A DNA stretch of 64,000 nucleotides. Source: an uncultured Candidatus Saccharibacteria bacterium (GTDB lineage Bacteria > Patescibacteriota > Saccharimonadia > Saccharimonadales > Saccharimonadaceae). The notes below the pieces were generated by a model, which did no database searches, was not told the origin of the DNA, and saw nothing but the letters and a program-made list of their open reading frames with translations. Positions within the stretch are counted from its first letter, which is position 1; each line of letters begins with the position of its first letter. The translations under genes and the position numbers were made by a program. Location: the NCBI GenBank assembly GCA_937936045.1, contig CALGXC010000004.1, positions 496,001-560,000 on the forward strand, written 5' to 3'. Shown piece after piece: positions 8,674 to 17,599 of the stretch.

Positions 8674-8697
8674 AAGTATACACCATACGCTATACTT
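8674..8697. promoter_or_regulatory. Face-to-face leaderless promoters and inverted repeat
   Basis: AAGTATA, 10 nt, TATACTT form a perfect inverted repeat. Read outward, each arm is a TATACT -10 element lying exactly 6 nt before an ATG: 8668 on the minus strand and 8703 on the plus strand. A third half-site (AAGTAT, 8699-8704) forms a second palindrome with the right arm. The repeat can be two opposed promoters, an operator for the adjacent LexA-like protein, or both. Confidence 0.7.
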
Positions 8698-8702
8698 AAA
8701 GT

Positions 8703-10100
8703 ATGGCAAAAAAATACATTAACGACGTTCGATTCTGGCTATTGGCTATTGTTATTTTTGGCGGCGGCTTCGCCCTGCATCCCAGCGTCAGCTTATCAAT
8801 TCTGGATTTCCCGTCACTGCGCGTAGGATTATATCAGATCGTTGCTGTAAGCCTACTGTTATTTTCCTTGCCCTTGCTACTTAAAAAACGCCAAGAATTG
8901 TTGAAAAATCGATGGCTAATCGGCGGATTTTTGGCAATTTTTATCGCCATCACCGTCGGCATATTTTTTGCAGAAGCACGCCTGCGCACCGCGTTATATT
9001 CATTGTCGCTATTATTCTTACTCACCGTCGGATTATCCGCTGGCTTAATTTACAGCGAATTGTCAAGATCAGAAAAACGCAAACTCATCAGCGTTGGATT
9101 ATGGAGCGGGCTAGTTTTTGGGATTTTAGCAATCATTCAGCTTATCGTCGCCACTTTTGAGCCAACGGGATTTGGCACACTTTGCGCTGGTTGTAAAGCC
9201 GACGTTTTTGGATTTCCGCGAATTAATTTATTCGCCGCCGAACCGCAGTTCTTCGCCAATTCTCTACTTCCAGCGTTTTTCCTTGCGCTCTTTCAATCAA
9301 AATCTCACCTAGCCAAATTTAGCCTATTTTTCACAACTCTCGCCATATCTTTAACATTTTCCCGTGGCGGATTTTTAGCAATTTTTATCGCCATCACAGC
9401 CTTATTTATAATCGCTTTTATAAAACGAATTGACACATCTTTTATTCGTAAAAAACTTCCAATCATCTTCGCTGGATTATTACTCGGATTCGCCTTATTA
9501 TTCTCATCAGCCAACATTAAATACGCCAACACACCTTTTATTGCGCACAATACCTTCGTCAGTATGGTCGATCAATTATCTCTCGGGAAAATTAAGATTC
9601 CGCAAAAATCCGTCGCCAAAAATCCATCGCCAAAACCCGCCGAAAACGTTCCGTCAAGCAACAATTCTTTCCAGCCCGCTGGTTTCGTTGAAGCTTCCGC
9701 CAACGACAGACTTAGTGCTAGCGATCTAGCTATAAAATCTTGGCTGTCATCGCCGCGAACATTCTTCTTCGGCGTCGGACTCGGCAATCTCGGTAATTTC
9801 ATCCAAAAACACCTTCACATAAACGTCCCGGCGGACCAAACGGTCTACGTTTTTTACATATTATTACTCAGCGGCTTAGGAATCATCGGGCTATTCGCCC
9901 TTCTAATTGTCCCGTTGACAATTATATTTCTCGCCATAAAAAACATCCGTAAAATTAAAGCTCAATTTATCTTATCTCTAACCATCGCGATGTTCGTGCA
10001 TTTTTGGTTTTTTGGCAGTTTTATAAATACGATTCATTGTTTTGCTATAATCGGCATATTTTTGTATAATTACCCCAGAGATTATGCGGAAAAAGTCTGA
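8703..10100 (+). CDS. O-antigen ligase/polymerase-like membrane protein (Wzy type)
   Basis: This 465-residue protein has about ten to twelve hydrophobic segments and one large extracytoplasmic loop (about residues 280-350) before the last helices, the layout of the O-antigen ligase/polymerase superfamily. The SRGGF motif after the mid-protein helices (about residue 220) is typical of that family. It would join oligosaccharide repeats or transfer finished glycan from the lipid carrier outside the membrane. It opens the polysaccharide cluster; its 3' end overlaps the next gene by 17 nt. Its ATG lies 6 nt after TATACT with no ribosome-binding site. Confidence 0.8.
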   Translation: MAKKYINDVRFWLLAIVIFGGGFALHPSVSLSILDFPSLRVGLYQIVAVSLLLFSLPLLLKKRQELLKNRWLIGGFLAIFIAITVGIFFAEARLRTALYSLSLLFLLTVGLSAGLIYSELSRSEKRKLISVGLWSGLVFGILAIIQLIVATFEPTGFGTLCAGCKADVFGFPRINLFAAEPQFFANSLLPAFFLALFQSKSHLAKFSLFFTTLAISLTFSRGGFLAIFIAITALFIIAFIKRIDTSFIRKKLPIIFAGLLLGFALLFSSANIKYANTPFIAHNTFVSMVDQLSLGKIKIPQKSVAKNPSPKPAENVPSSNNSFQPAGFVEASANDRLSASDLAIKSWLSSPRTFFFGVGLGNLGNFIQKHLHINVPADQTVYVFYILLLSGLGIIGLFALLIVPLTIIFLAIKNIRKIKAQFILSLTIAMFVHFWFFGSFINTIHCFAIIGIFLYNYPRDYAEKV

Positions 10101-11505
10101 TTTTTACTTCAAAATTGTCCTGGTCGTTCTTGATATCTTAGCTTTATTAAGTGCATTTACTATTGCCTATATTTTACGAATTTCCCTAGACCCTAGACCA
10201 TTCCATATCAGCATCAATGCTATAGATTTTATCACCTCTATTTTTATGACGCTACCGTTGTGGATCGTGATGTTCTATTTCTTTGGCTTATACGACCGAG
10301 AGATTTACACGCACCCATTACGAAACTTTGGACGAATACTTTTAGCGTCAATAACTGGAATTATGATTATGATTTCCGTGACATTCTTTACCAATACTCC
10401 GTTGTTCCCAGCCAAACTCGTCGCTGGTTATGCCACTGGAATTGGTTTTATTTTACTAATGATTTTCCGCAGCGCCGCCAATATTGTTCGTCTGAAACTA
10501 TTAAAGCGCGGTTTGGGTGCACGCCGTGTTGTATTAATTGGCAATTGTGACTTAACTCACGTTTTGGCTGATTTTATAGAAACTAATCCGTTAACTGGCT
10601 TTAAGATTAGCGGAATTGTTGCGCAAACCCAGTTCATTCCTATTGAATTAAAAAAGCTTCGACGCTCGTCATTAGAATCGGCGCTCACCAGGGATAAAAT
10701 TGACGTTATCATCCAAACCGACTCAAAAAACGTTAGCGAACATTATCAAATTGCCCAGAAACATTATCTGGATTTTTATCAAGCGCCGGAATTCGACGGA
10801 ATTATGACCACCAAACACACTATTGATATCATCGACTCCGTGCCGCTAATTCACACTCATCCAACACCGTTAATGGGCTATGGGCGAATTGTTAAGCGGA
10901 TTATGGATGTTGTAGGCGGGACAATTGGAATTATCATCGCCTCGCCAATTATGCTTTTGGTGGCAATTGCCGTAAAAATCAGTGACCCAGCGGGACCAAT
11001 TTTAATGCGCGGCAAACAACAGAAACGTCTCACTCGCTACAATCGACCATTTAAGGTCTACAAATTCCGCTCGCATTATGCAAAGTTTGACGGCAAAACT
11101 GACGAAGAAGTCTTTCGAATGGTTGGCAAGCCTGAACTAATTGAAGAATACCGTAAAAACGGCGACAAACTTGATCATGATTTTCGCGTGACGCCAGTTG
11201 GTCGATTTATTCGTCGCTTTAGCCTCGATGAATTGCCACAGTTATTCAACGTTGTTAAAGGAGATATCAGCCTGGTTGGACCGCGAGCGCTAGTACCGCA
11301 CGAATTAAGCGCCTACGACAAAAAACATGTTTTATTAGCGGTCAAGTCTGGGCTAACTGGACTGGCTGTAGTGTCTGGTCGACGCAGCATCAGCTTTGAA
11401 GAACGGAGACGAATTGACTTATATTATGTTCAAAACTGGAGCATCTGGCTGGACATTACAATTTTATTAAAAACCTGCTTGGTTATTTTCCAGAAAGATA
11501 ATTAA
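10084..11505 (+). CDS. Polyprenyl-phosphate glycosyl-1-phosphate transferase (WbaP/CpsE type)
   Basis: This 473-residue enzyme has four or five N-terminal membrane helices, a central nucleotide-binding-like domain (RVVLIGN), another membrane segment near 270-300 and a C-terminal bacterial sugar transferase domain (KRIMDVVGG, KVYKFRSH, RRFSLDELPQL, VGPRAL). Such enzymes start glycan synthesis by moving a sugar-1-phosphate from its nucleotide onto undecaprenyl phosphate. It overlaps the upstream gene by 17 nt and the downstream gene by one base (TAATG), so translation is probably coupled. The exact sugar is not predictable. Confidence 0.92.
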   Translation: MRKKSDFYFKIVLVVLDILALLSAFTIAYILRISLDPRPFHISINAIDFITSIFMTLPLWIVMFYFFGLYDREIYTHPLRNFGRILLASITGIMIMISVTFFTNTPLFPAKLVAGYATGIGFILLMIFRSAANIVRLKLLKRGLGARRVVLIGNCDLTHVLADFIETNPLTGFKISGIVAQTQFIPIELKKLRRSSLESALTRDKIDVIIQTDSKNVSEHYQIAQKHYLDFYQAPEFDGIMTTKHTIDIIDSVPLIHTHPTPLMGYGRIVKRIMDVVGGTIGIIIASPIMLLVAIAVKISDPAGPILMRGKQQKRLTRYNRPFKVYKFRSHYAKFDGKTDEEVFRMVGKPELIEEYRKNGDKLDHDFRVTPVGRFIRRFSLDELPQLFNVVKGDISLVGPRALVPHELSAYDKKHVLLAVKSGLTGLAVVSGRRSISFEERRRIDLYYVQNWSIWLDITILLKTCLVIFQKDN

Positions 11506-12647
11506 TGAGTAAGCCAAAAATTGCCATAGTTCACGACTGGATTTACGGCGGCGGAGCCGAAAAGGTCGTTTTGGAAATTCACAAATTGTACCCAGATGCG
11601 CCAATTTACACTTCTTTTTGCAGCGATGAATGGCGAGAAAGATTAGACAACAAAGTCGTTACCGGCTATTTACAACGATGGCCATTTTCAAAAATTCGAC
11701 GATTACTGCCACTTCTTAGACAGTGGTGGTTCGCTAAGCTTGATCTTAGCGAATTTGACATTATCATCTCAAGCTCGGGAAATGGCGAGGCAAAATTCGT
11801 CCGCAAATCCAGACCAGATCAACTTCATATTTGCTATTGCCACACGCCAACGCATTTTTATTGGCGACATTACGACGAATACATCAAACGACCAAGTTTC
11901 CGTCCGCAATGGCTGGCGCGACTAGGCTTAAGAACCCTAGTCCGACCACTGAAAAAACGAGATTTTAACGCCGCTCAGCAAATTGATGTTTTTATCGCCA
12001 ACTCTACAGGAATTCAGGCTGACATTGAAGAGTTTTACCAGCGAAAAAGTACAGTTATTTTTCCACCAATTGACGTATCGAGCTTTTCGCCACTTGCTAA
12101 GAATCGCAAGCAAACATCTATCCCAAAGAATCCTCGCTGTCTGATTTGGGGGCGAATTGTACCAATGAAACGGCTTGACATTGCTATTAAAGCTTGTCGG
12201 AAACTTGGCTGGCAATTAGATATTATTGGAAAAGGTCCAGACGTTGATAATCTAAAAGATATCGCCGATAAACATACTAATTTCTTAGGATTCGTTGATA
12301 ATACCACGCGAGAAAAATATATTAAAAAAGCAGATTTGTTTATTTTTTGTTCACATGAAGATTTTGGAATCGCGCCAGTTGAAGCGTTGGCGTCTGGTAT
12401 CCCAGTGGTTGCATATGAAGCTGGCGGCGCACTTGACTATATAAAATCTGAGAAAAACGGCTGGTTCTTTTCTGAACAAACAGATTCTTCATTGATAGAA
12501 ACCTTAGTGAAACTTCCTGGTAAAAAAGTTTCACCAACAAAAATCTCAGCCACAGCCAACGAATTTTCAGCTGCAATTTTCCATAAAGCGATAAAAAATA
12601 TAGTTGATAAATCATGGAAGGAACATTATCGTGAAAATCGTAATTGA
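11505..12647 (+). CDS. GT4 family glycosyltransferase
   Basis: A 380-residue GT-B fold enzyme. The N-terminal half has the acceptor-side loop GGGAEKVV. The C-terminal half carries the nucleotide-sugar site with IWGRIVPMKRLDI and the E-x7-E region EDFGIAPVEALASG (about residues 285-298). It probably adds a mannose-like sugar in the cluster started by the upstream phosphotransferase. It overlaps the upstream stop by one base and the next gene by 17 nt. Confidence 0.9.
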   Translation: MSKPKIAIVHDWIYGGGAEKVVLEIHKLYPDAPIYTSFCSDEWRERLDNKVVTGYLQRWPFSKIRRLLPLLRQWWFAKLDLSEFDIIISSSGNGEAKFVRKSRPDQLHICYCHTPTHFYWRHYDEYIKRPSFRPQWLARLGLRTLVRPLKKRDFNAAQQIDVFIANSTGIQADIEEFYQRKSTVIFPPIDVSSFSPLAKNRKQTSIPKNPRCLIWGRIVPMKRLDIAIKACRKLGWQLDIIGKGPDVDNLKDIADKHTNFLGFVDNTTREKYIKKADLFIFCSHEDFGIAPVEALASGIPVVAYEAGGALDYIKSEKNGWFFSEQTDSSLIETLVKLPGKKVSPTKISATANEFSAAIFHKAIKNIVDKSWKEHYRENRN

Positions 12648-13728
12648 CGCCCGAACATTAAGGACTAGCACTGGTCGGTACATCGAACGGCTGATTCATT
12701 ATTTGCAGAAAATTGATAATAAAAACGATTATGTTATTCTGCTCAAGCCAAAAGACTTCGATGGTTGGCAACCAAGCAATCCAAGATTTCAGAAAGTTAT
12801 TTGCCCATATAAAGAATACACTTTTGCTGAGCAAATCGGCTTTAAAAAACAACTCGAAAGTCTCCATCCAGACTTAGTTCATTTTGCGATGGTTCAGCAG
12901 CCTGTTTGGTATAATTCCAGTCCAGTTGTTACTACAATGCAAGATTTGACTACTGTTAGGTTCAGAAATCCAGATAAAAATCCTGTCGTTTTCTGGATTA
13001 AGCAGCAAATTTATAAATGGGTCAATAAAAAAGTTGCGAAAAAATCTTCACACATCATCACAATTTCTAACTTCGTAAAAAATGATTTGATTAAATTCAC
13101 CGGCGTAAACCCAGAGAAAATTACTGTAACTTTGGAATCTGCAGACGAACTACCAAAAGGCAACGAATCTGTTGACGAGTTGATTGGTAAAAAATTCATT
13201 ATGTATATCGGTAGACCAACACCGCATAAAAACCTTCGACGACTAATTGACGCGTTTGCTTTGTTACAGAAAAAATATCCAGATTTAACACTGGCTTTGG
13301 CTGGTAAAAAAGATAGCAATTATGCTCGCCACGAAACATATGTAAATGAGCACGAAATTAAAAACGTCGTGTTTACTGGATTTATATCAGACGAGCAATT
13401 GCGCTGGATGTACGAAAATACGGCAGTTTATTGCTTCCCTTCGCTCAGTGAAGGATTTGGCTTGCCAGGGTTAGAGGCAATGCTACACGGCGCGCCAGTC
13501 GCCTCGAGCACGGCTACTTGCTTGCCAGAAACTCACGGCGATGCTGCTCACTATTTTGATCCTTTCAGTGTCGAGGATATAGCAAAATCAATTGACGACA
13601 TCTTATCTGACGATAAGTTACGCAATGAACTCGTTAAAAAAGGCAAGAAACACGTTAAGACATTTTCATGGCAACGCATGGCAGAGCAAACTTTGGCTGT
13701 ATATGAAAAATATGGTCGGAAAAGTTGA
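12631..13728 (+). CDS. GT4 family glycosyltransferase
   Basis: This 365-residue GT-B enzyme has the N-terminal strand KIVIDARTL, a middle YIGRPTPHKNLRRLI segment and the donor-site region SEGFGLPGLEAMLHG. The GTG at 12631 is the better start: it has GGAAGGA 7-8 nt upstream and leads straight into the first strand, while the longer TTG start (12604) adds an unconserved tail. It is the last plus-strand gene of this block, and its end lies two bases from the convergent cytidylyltransferase gene. Confidence 0.9.
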   Translation: MKIVIDARTLRTSTGRYIERLIHYLQKIDNKNDYVILLKPKDFDGWQPSNPRFQKVICPYKEYTFAEQIGFKKQLESLHPDLVHFAMVQQPVWYNSSPVVTTMQDLTTVRFRNPDKNPVVFWIKQQIYKWVNKKVAKKSSHIITISNFVKNDLIKFTGVNPEKITVTLESADELPKGNESVDELIGKKFIMYIGRPTPHKNLRRLIDAFALLQKKYPDLTLALAGKKDSNYARHETYVNEHEIKNVVFTGFISDEQLRWMYENTAVYCFPSLSEGFGLPGLEAMLHGAPVASSTATCLPETHGDAAHYFDPFSVEDIAKSIDDILSDDKLRNELVKKGKKHVKTFSWQRMAEQTLAVYEKYGRKS

Positions 13729-13730
13729 GA

Positions 13731-14168
13731 TTAGCTTTCCTGTCCAGTAGCTTGATTAATTCGAGTAGACGAGTCTGCTTTATTTGAGCCGCCAACTCCA
13801 TAGACCATTTCAATGTTGTACTTTTCGCAAACATCACGCTCTGGAACAACTTCCGGTGCCGACCTATCACCACCATTTGCAAACACCAATTGACATCCCG
13901 GATATTGCTGAGCGATCATTTCTAAGGTTTCTGTAACCGGAGGATTCTCATCAATAGAAAGCATAACCTGATCCACGCCTTTTAATGCTCGCATTAAGCG
14001 GAGTCGATTTTCTTCATTAAGGATAATTTTTCCTTTTTTTAGCAATTGCTGTTTGTCGTTATTCACCACTACAATCAAATAATCACCCATTTTTGCAGCC
14101 GCTTCAATCATATCTAAATGCCCACCGTGTAATGGATTAAAATAGCCGCTAACAATTACAACTTTCAT
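13731..14168 (-). CDS. Cytidylyltransferase-like nucleotidyltransferase (GlyC/HldE-C type)
   Basis: A 145-residue single-domain protein with the HxGH nucleotide-binding motif (HGGH, residues 15-18) in the context SGYFNPLHGGHLDM, and a late SSTRI motif. This fold activates a phosphorylated polyol or sugar with CTP or ATP, for example glycerol-3-phosphate or heptose-1-phosphate. Given the neighbours it likely makes a precursor for the surface glycan; the substrate is unknown. A GGAGGA site precedes ATG 14168. It is divergent from rmlB with 47 nt between them. Confidence 0.85.
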   Translation of the reverse strand: MKVVIVSGYFNPLHGGHLDMIEAAAKMGDYLIVVVNNDKQQLLKKGKIILNEENRLRLMRALKGVDQVMLSIDENPPVTETLEMIAQQYPGCQLVFANGGDRSAPEVVPERDVCEKYNIEMVYGVGGSNKADSSTRINQATGQES

Positions 14169-14203
14169 AATATCCTCCTCTGTAACTTCTCTATTATACC
14201 TGA

Positions 14204-14209
14204 TATACT
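14204..14209 (+). promoter_or_regulatory. -10 element of leaderless rmlB promoter
   Basis: TATACT ends 6 nt before the rmlB ATG at 14216, which places the expected transcription start on the A of the start codon. No ribosome-binding site is present. Confidence 0.65.
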
Positions 14210-14215
14210 ATACTT

Positions 14216-15229
14216 ATGACAAAGATGCTAGTCACGGGAGGCGCGGGATTCATTGGCTCGAATTTTGTGCATTACACCGTAAAACACAAGCCAGAATATG
14301 AAATCACTGTTATTGACAAATTAACCTACGCCGGAAATCGTGCTAATTTGGAAACTGTAGCTGACCAAATTACATTCGTAGAAGGCGATATTTGTGACGC
14401 CGAATTAATAGACAAATTAGTCGCTGAAAATGACATAGTTGTACACTTCGCCGCCGAAAGTCACAATGATAATTCTTTACGTAATCCATGGCCATTTGTT
14501 GAAACAAATATAATTGGCACATATACCATTCTAGAGGCTATTCGAAAACATAATAAGAGACTACATCACATCTCAACTGATGAGGTTTTTGGTGATCTAG
14601 AGCTTGATGATCTAAATCGCTTCACAGAAGACACTCCATACAAGCCTTCCAGCCCCTACTCTAGTACTAAAGCTTCCAGCGATATGCTAGTTCGTGCCTG
14701 GATTCGTAGTTTTGGTATTAAAGCAACTATCTCAAACTGTTCTAACAATTACGGACCATACCAACACATTGAAAAGTTTATTCCGCGGCAGATTACCAAT
14801 ATCTTAAGCGATATCAAGCCAAAACTTTATGGCACCGGCGAGCAAGTTCGCGATTGGATTCATGTCGATGATCATAACTCAGCGGTTCATTTAATCCTAG
14901 AAAAAGGCGTTCTAGGAGAAACCTACATCATTGGCGCAGATAATGATCACGTTAATAATAAGATGGTGATTGAATTGATTTGTGATCTAATGGGTAAAGG
15001 TAAAGATTGGTATGAACATGTCAACGATCGTCCAGGTCATGATATGCGCTACGCAATGGATTCCAGCAAGTTACGCCGCGAGTTAGGATGGCAACCGCAA
15101 TACACGGATAATAAAACCGGCATGCACGATGGACTAATGCAAACTATTAACTGGTACCGCGAGCATGAAGACTGGTGGCGCACCCAAAAAGACGCCGTTG
15201 AAGCAGCTTATGCAAAACAAGGACAATAA
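14216..15229 (+). CDS. rmlB: dTDP-glucose 4,6-dehydratase
   Basis: Second step of dTDP-L-rhamnose synthesis: converts dTDP-glucose to dTDP-4-keto-6-deoxyglucose with bound NAD. At 337 residues it has the expected length. The Rossmann motif GGAGFIGSNF is at residues 8-17, the catalytic YSSTK near 147-151 and HISTDEVFGDL in the middle. First gene of rmlBCD, with 2 nt to rmlC. The start codon sits directly on a -10 element, suggesting a leaderless mRNA. Confidence 0.95.
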   Translation: MTKMLVTGGAGFIGSNFVHYTVKHKPEYEITVIDKLTYAGNRANLETVADQITFVEGDICDAELIDKLVAENDIVVHFAAESHNDNSLRNPWPFVETNIIGTYTILEAIRKHNKRLHHISTDEVFGDLELDDLNRFTEDTPYKPSSPYSSTKASSDMLVRAWIRSFGIKATISNCSNNYGPYQHIEKFIPRQITNILSDIKPKLYGTGEQVRDWIHVDDHNSAVHLILEKGVLGETYIIGADNDHVNNKMVIELICDLMGKGKDWYEHVNDRPGHDMRYAMDSSKLRRELGWQPQYTDNKTGMHDGLMQTINWYREHEDWWRTQKDAVEAAYAKQGQ

Positions 15230-15231
15230 TT

Positions 15232-15798
15232 ATGTTTGACCCAACTAACTACAATGAACTTACGGTCACTGAATCGTCAATTCCAGGGTTATTTGTTATT
15301 AAATTACCCGTACATGGCGACAATCGCGGCTGGTTCAAAGAGAATTATCAAAAAGAAAAAATGGAAGCCTTAGGCTTACCGTCGTTCGATATCGTACAAA
15401 ACAATATCAGCTTCAATGACAAAACTGGCGCCACTCGTGGACTTCATGCTGAGCCTTGGAACAAATTCATTTCAACAGCCAATGGACGTGTTTTTGGAGC
15501 TTGGTGCGACCTCCGTAAAGGAGATAGCTTCGGCCGAGTTTTCACCCACGAGATTAATCCGGGTACGGCAATTTTCGTCCCTAAAGGCGTAGCTAACGGC
15601 TATCAAACACTTGATGATAATGTCGCCTATACATATCTAGTTGACGCTCATTGGTTCCCAGATGCTAAATATACTTTTGTTAATTTATTTGATACAGAGC
15701 TAAATATCAACTGGCCAATCAATAAGGATCAAGCAATTATTTCCGAAAAAGATACTGCACATCCACTATTAAATAATGTAATTCCTATGGAGATTTAA
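15232..15798 (+). CDS. rmlC: dTDP-4-dehydrorhamnose 3,5-epimerase
   Basis: Third enzyme of the rhamnose pathway, 188 residues, cupin fold. The catalytic His sits in RGLHAEPW (about residues 64-71), a variant of the more common RGLHYQ. The conserved FVPKGVANGYQ strand and the Tyr of AYTYLV follow. An AAGGA site precedes the ATG; its stop overlaps the rmlD start (TAATG). Confidence 0.92.
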   Translation: MFDPTNYNELTVTESSIPGLFVIKLPVHGDNRGWFKENYQKEKMEALGLPSFDIVQNNISFNDKTGATRGLHAEPWNKFISTANGRVFGAWCDLRKGDSFGRVFTHEINPGTAIFVPKGVANGYQTLDDNVAYTYLVDAHWFPDAKYTFVNLFDTELNINWPINKDQAIISEKDTAHPLLNNVIPMEI

Positions 15799-16649
15799 TG
15801 GATAATAAAGCTGTATTTATTACTGGAGCTAATGGCCAACTAGGACGAGCACTACAGCGTGTTTTTCCCAATGCGACGGCGTTATCGCGTCAAGATTTAG
15901 ATATTACCAATAAAACCGCTGTCGACTCTTTTGATTGGCAACATGAATCAATCATTATAAATGCCGCAGCCTGGACTAACGTTGATGCAGCAGAAACCGA
16001 AGAAGGCCGCGTAGCGTCTTGGAAAGTTAATGCATCTGCAGTATCTAACCTTACTCGGGTATGCCGAAAATATGATATGACAATGGTTCACATTTCCAGC
16101 GATTACGTATTCGACGGAACCAAAAAACCTCACACAGAGGACGAGCCGCTTAGTCCTCTTAGTGTCTATGGTCAGAGTAAGGCCGCAGGAGACCTATTGG
16201 TCGAACAATTAGACCGCTTCTATCTACTTCGATCTACATGGGTAATTGGTGAAGGCAAAAATTTTGTCCGCACCATGCTAGGATTGGCGGAAAAAAACAT
16301 CTCGCCAACCGTTGTTAATGACCAAATAGGTCGCTTAACGTTCACCAGTGAGCTAGTGCGTATTATAGATCATTTATTGTCAACTAAAGCTCCATTCGGA
16401 ACTTACAATGCAACAAATGACGGACCACTCGCTTCTTGGGCAGACATTACTAGAAAAATATTTGAATTATCTAATCATAAAGACTTAATCGTTTCTAATA
16501 CAACTACCGCAGAATATTTTGCCAACAAGCCGGGGGTTGCGCCACGACCACTCAATAGTGATATGAGTCTAGATAAACTGCACTCTACAGGATTTCAAAG
16601 CCGTAACTGGGAAGAGGATTTAAGGCAATATATATTAAACAACGCTTAA
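15798..16649 (+). CDS. rmlD: dTDP-4-dehydrorhamnose reductase
   Basis: Last rhamnose step, NAD(P)H-dependent reduction to dTDP-L-rhamnose. It has 283 residues, the N-terminal GANGQLGRAL nucleotide motif, SSDYVFDG and the catalytic YGQSKAAGD segment. Translationally coupled to rmlC by a one-base overlap. The following 84 bases carry the separate rmlA promoter. Confidence 0.95.
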   Translation: MDNKAVFITGANGQLGRALQRVFPNATALSRQDLDITNKTAVDSFDWQHESIIINAAAWTNVDAAETEEGRVASWKVNASAVSNLTRVCRKYDMTMVHISSDYVFDGTKKPHTEDEPLSPLSVYGQSKAAGDLLVEQLDRFYLLRSTWVIGEGKNFVRTMLGLAEKNISPTVVNDQIGRLTFTSELVRIIDHLLSTKAPFGTYNATNDGPLASWADITRKIFELSNHKDLIVSNTTTAEYFANKPGVAPRPLNSDMSLDKLHSTGFQSRNWEEDLRQYILNNA

Positions 16650-16684
16650 AATGCAACATTTATAAATCTCAAAACCGTTTAACC

Positions 16685-16713
16685 TTGATACTGTCGAATC
16701 ATAGATATATAAT
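16685..16713 (+). promoter_or_regulatory. Promoter of rmlA
   Basis: TTGATA (16685-16690), a 17-nt spacer and TATAAT (16708-16713) make the best complete sigma-70-type promoter in the window. A leader of about 17 nt with AAGGAG (16725-16730) follows, so rmlA is a classical leadered gene in contrast to rmlB. Confidence 0.85.
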
Positions 16714-16736
16714 CATACAACACAAAGGAGAATATG

Positions 16737-17582
16737 ATGAAGGGAATAATTTTAGCGGGTGGATCGGGTACGCGATTATGGCCAATTACTCAGGCCATAA
16801 GCAAGCAATTAATGCCTATTTATGACAAGCCAATGATTTATTATCCGCTTACCACATTAATGCAAGCGGGAATCCGTGACATTCTCATAATTACCACTCC
16901 AGATGACCAAAACGGCTTCAAGAGGCTTCTTGGTAACGGATCACAATGGGGCATAAATCTAGAATACGCTGTTCAACCCACTCCAGATGGTCTGGCGCAA
17001 GCTTTTATTATTGGTGAAGATTTTATTGGTGACGATAAAGTAGCCCTAGTACTGGGAGATAATATATTTTATGGAGAGCGTTTAGATGAATCTCTGCGGG
17101 AATGCACAAATCCCGACGGTGGCACAGTTTTTGCCTACAAAGTATCTGACCCAGAAAGGTATGGCGTCGTTGAATTTGATGACCAAAATCAGGCAATATC
17201 AATTGAAGAAAAACCAACTTCCCCAAAATCCCACTTCGCAGTTGTCGGCTTATATTTTTATGATAATGACGTAGTAGAGATTGCTAAAAACGTAAAACCG
17301 TCAGCTCGAGGAGAATTAGAAATTACATCCATTAATGCAGAATACTTACGTCGCGGTAAATTGCAAGTTCAAACCTTAGACAATGGAGATGTTTGGCTAG
17401 ACACAGGAACGATTGATAGCTTAACTGATGCATCCGACTTCGTTAGAGTTATCCAAAAACGAACCGGTAGGATTATCGGTAGTCCGGAAAAAACTGCCTT
17501 TAAAAATGGCTGGATCAGTCGAGAGCAGCTCAACTCGCTCGCTTATACACTCAAGAAATCTGGTTACGGTAAATATTTATAA
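16737..17582 (+). CDS. rmlA: Glucose-1-phosphate thymidylyltransferase
   Basis: First rhamnose step: glucose-1-phosphate plus dTTP to dTDP-glucose. It has 281 residues from ATG 16737, with GGSGTRLWP at the N-terminus, EKPTSPKS and WLDTGT further on. Two ATGs are adjacent (16734, 16737); the second is 6 nt from AAGGAG and gives the canonical MKGIILAGG start. Separate transcription from rmlBCD suggests it also supplies other dTDP sugars, or simply reflects a rearranged operon. Confidence 0.95.
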   Translation: MKGIILAGGSGTRLWPITQAISKQLMPIYDKPMIYYPLTTLMQAGIRDILIITTPDDQNGFKRLLGNGSQWGINLEYAVQPTPDGLAQAFIIGEDFIGDDKVALVLGDNIFYGERLDESLRECTNPDGGTVFAYKVSDPERYGVVEFDDQNQAISIEEKPTSPKSHFAVVGLYFYDNDVVEIAKNVKPSARGELEITSINAEYLRRGKLQVQTLDNGDVWLDTGTIDSLTDASDFVRVIQKRTGRIIGSPEKTAFKNGWISREQLNSLAYTLKKSGYGKYL

Positions 17583-17586
17583 ATGG

Positions 17587-17592
17587 TATAAT
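17587..17592 (+). promoter_or_regulatory. -10 element of leaderless GT2 promoter
   Basis: TATAAT ends 7 nt before ATG 17600, with no Shine-Dalgarno sequence between. It lies in the 17-nt gap after rmlA. Confidence 0.6.
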
Positions 17593-17599
17593 TATTGAT

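Noticed and set aside
13729..14215. Reading the cytidylyltransferase as part of the rml operon
   Set aside because: It is on the opposite strand with its own GGAGGA site and is convergent with the upstream GT4 gene.
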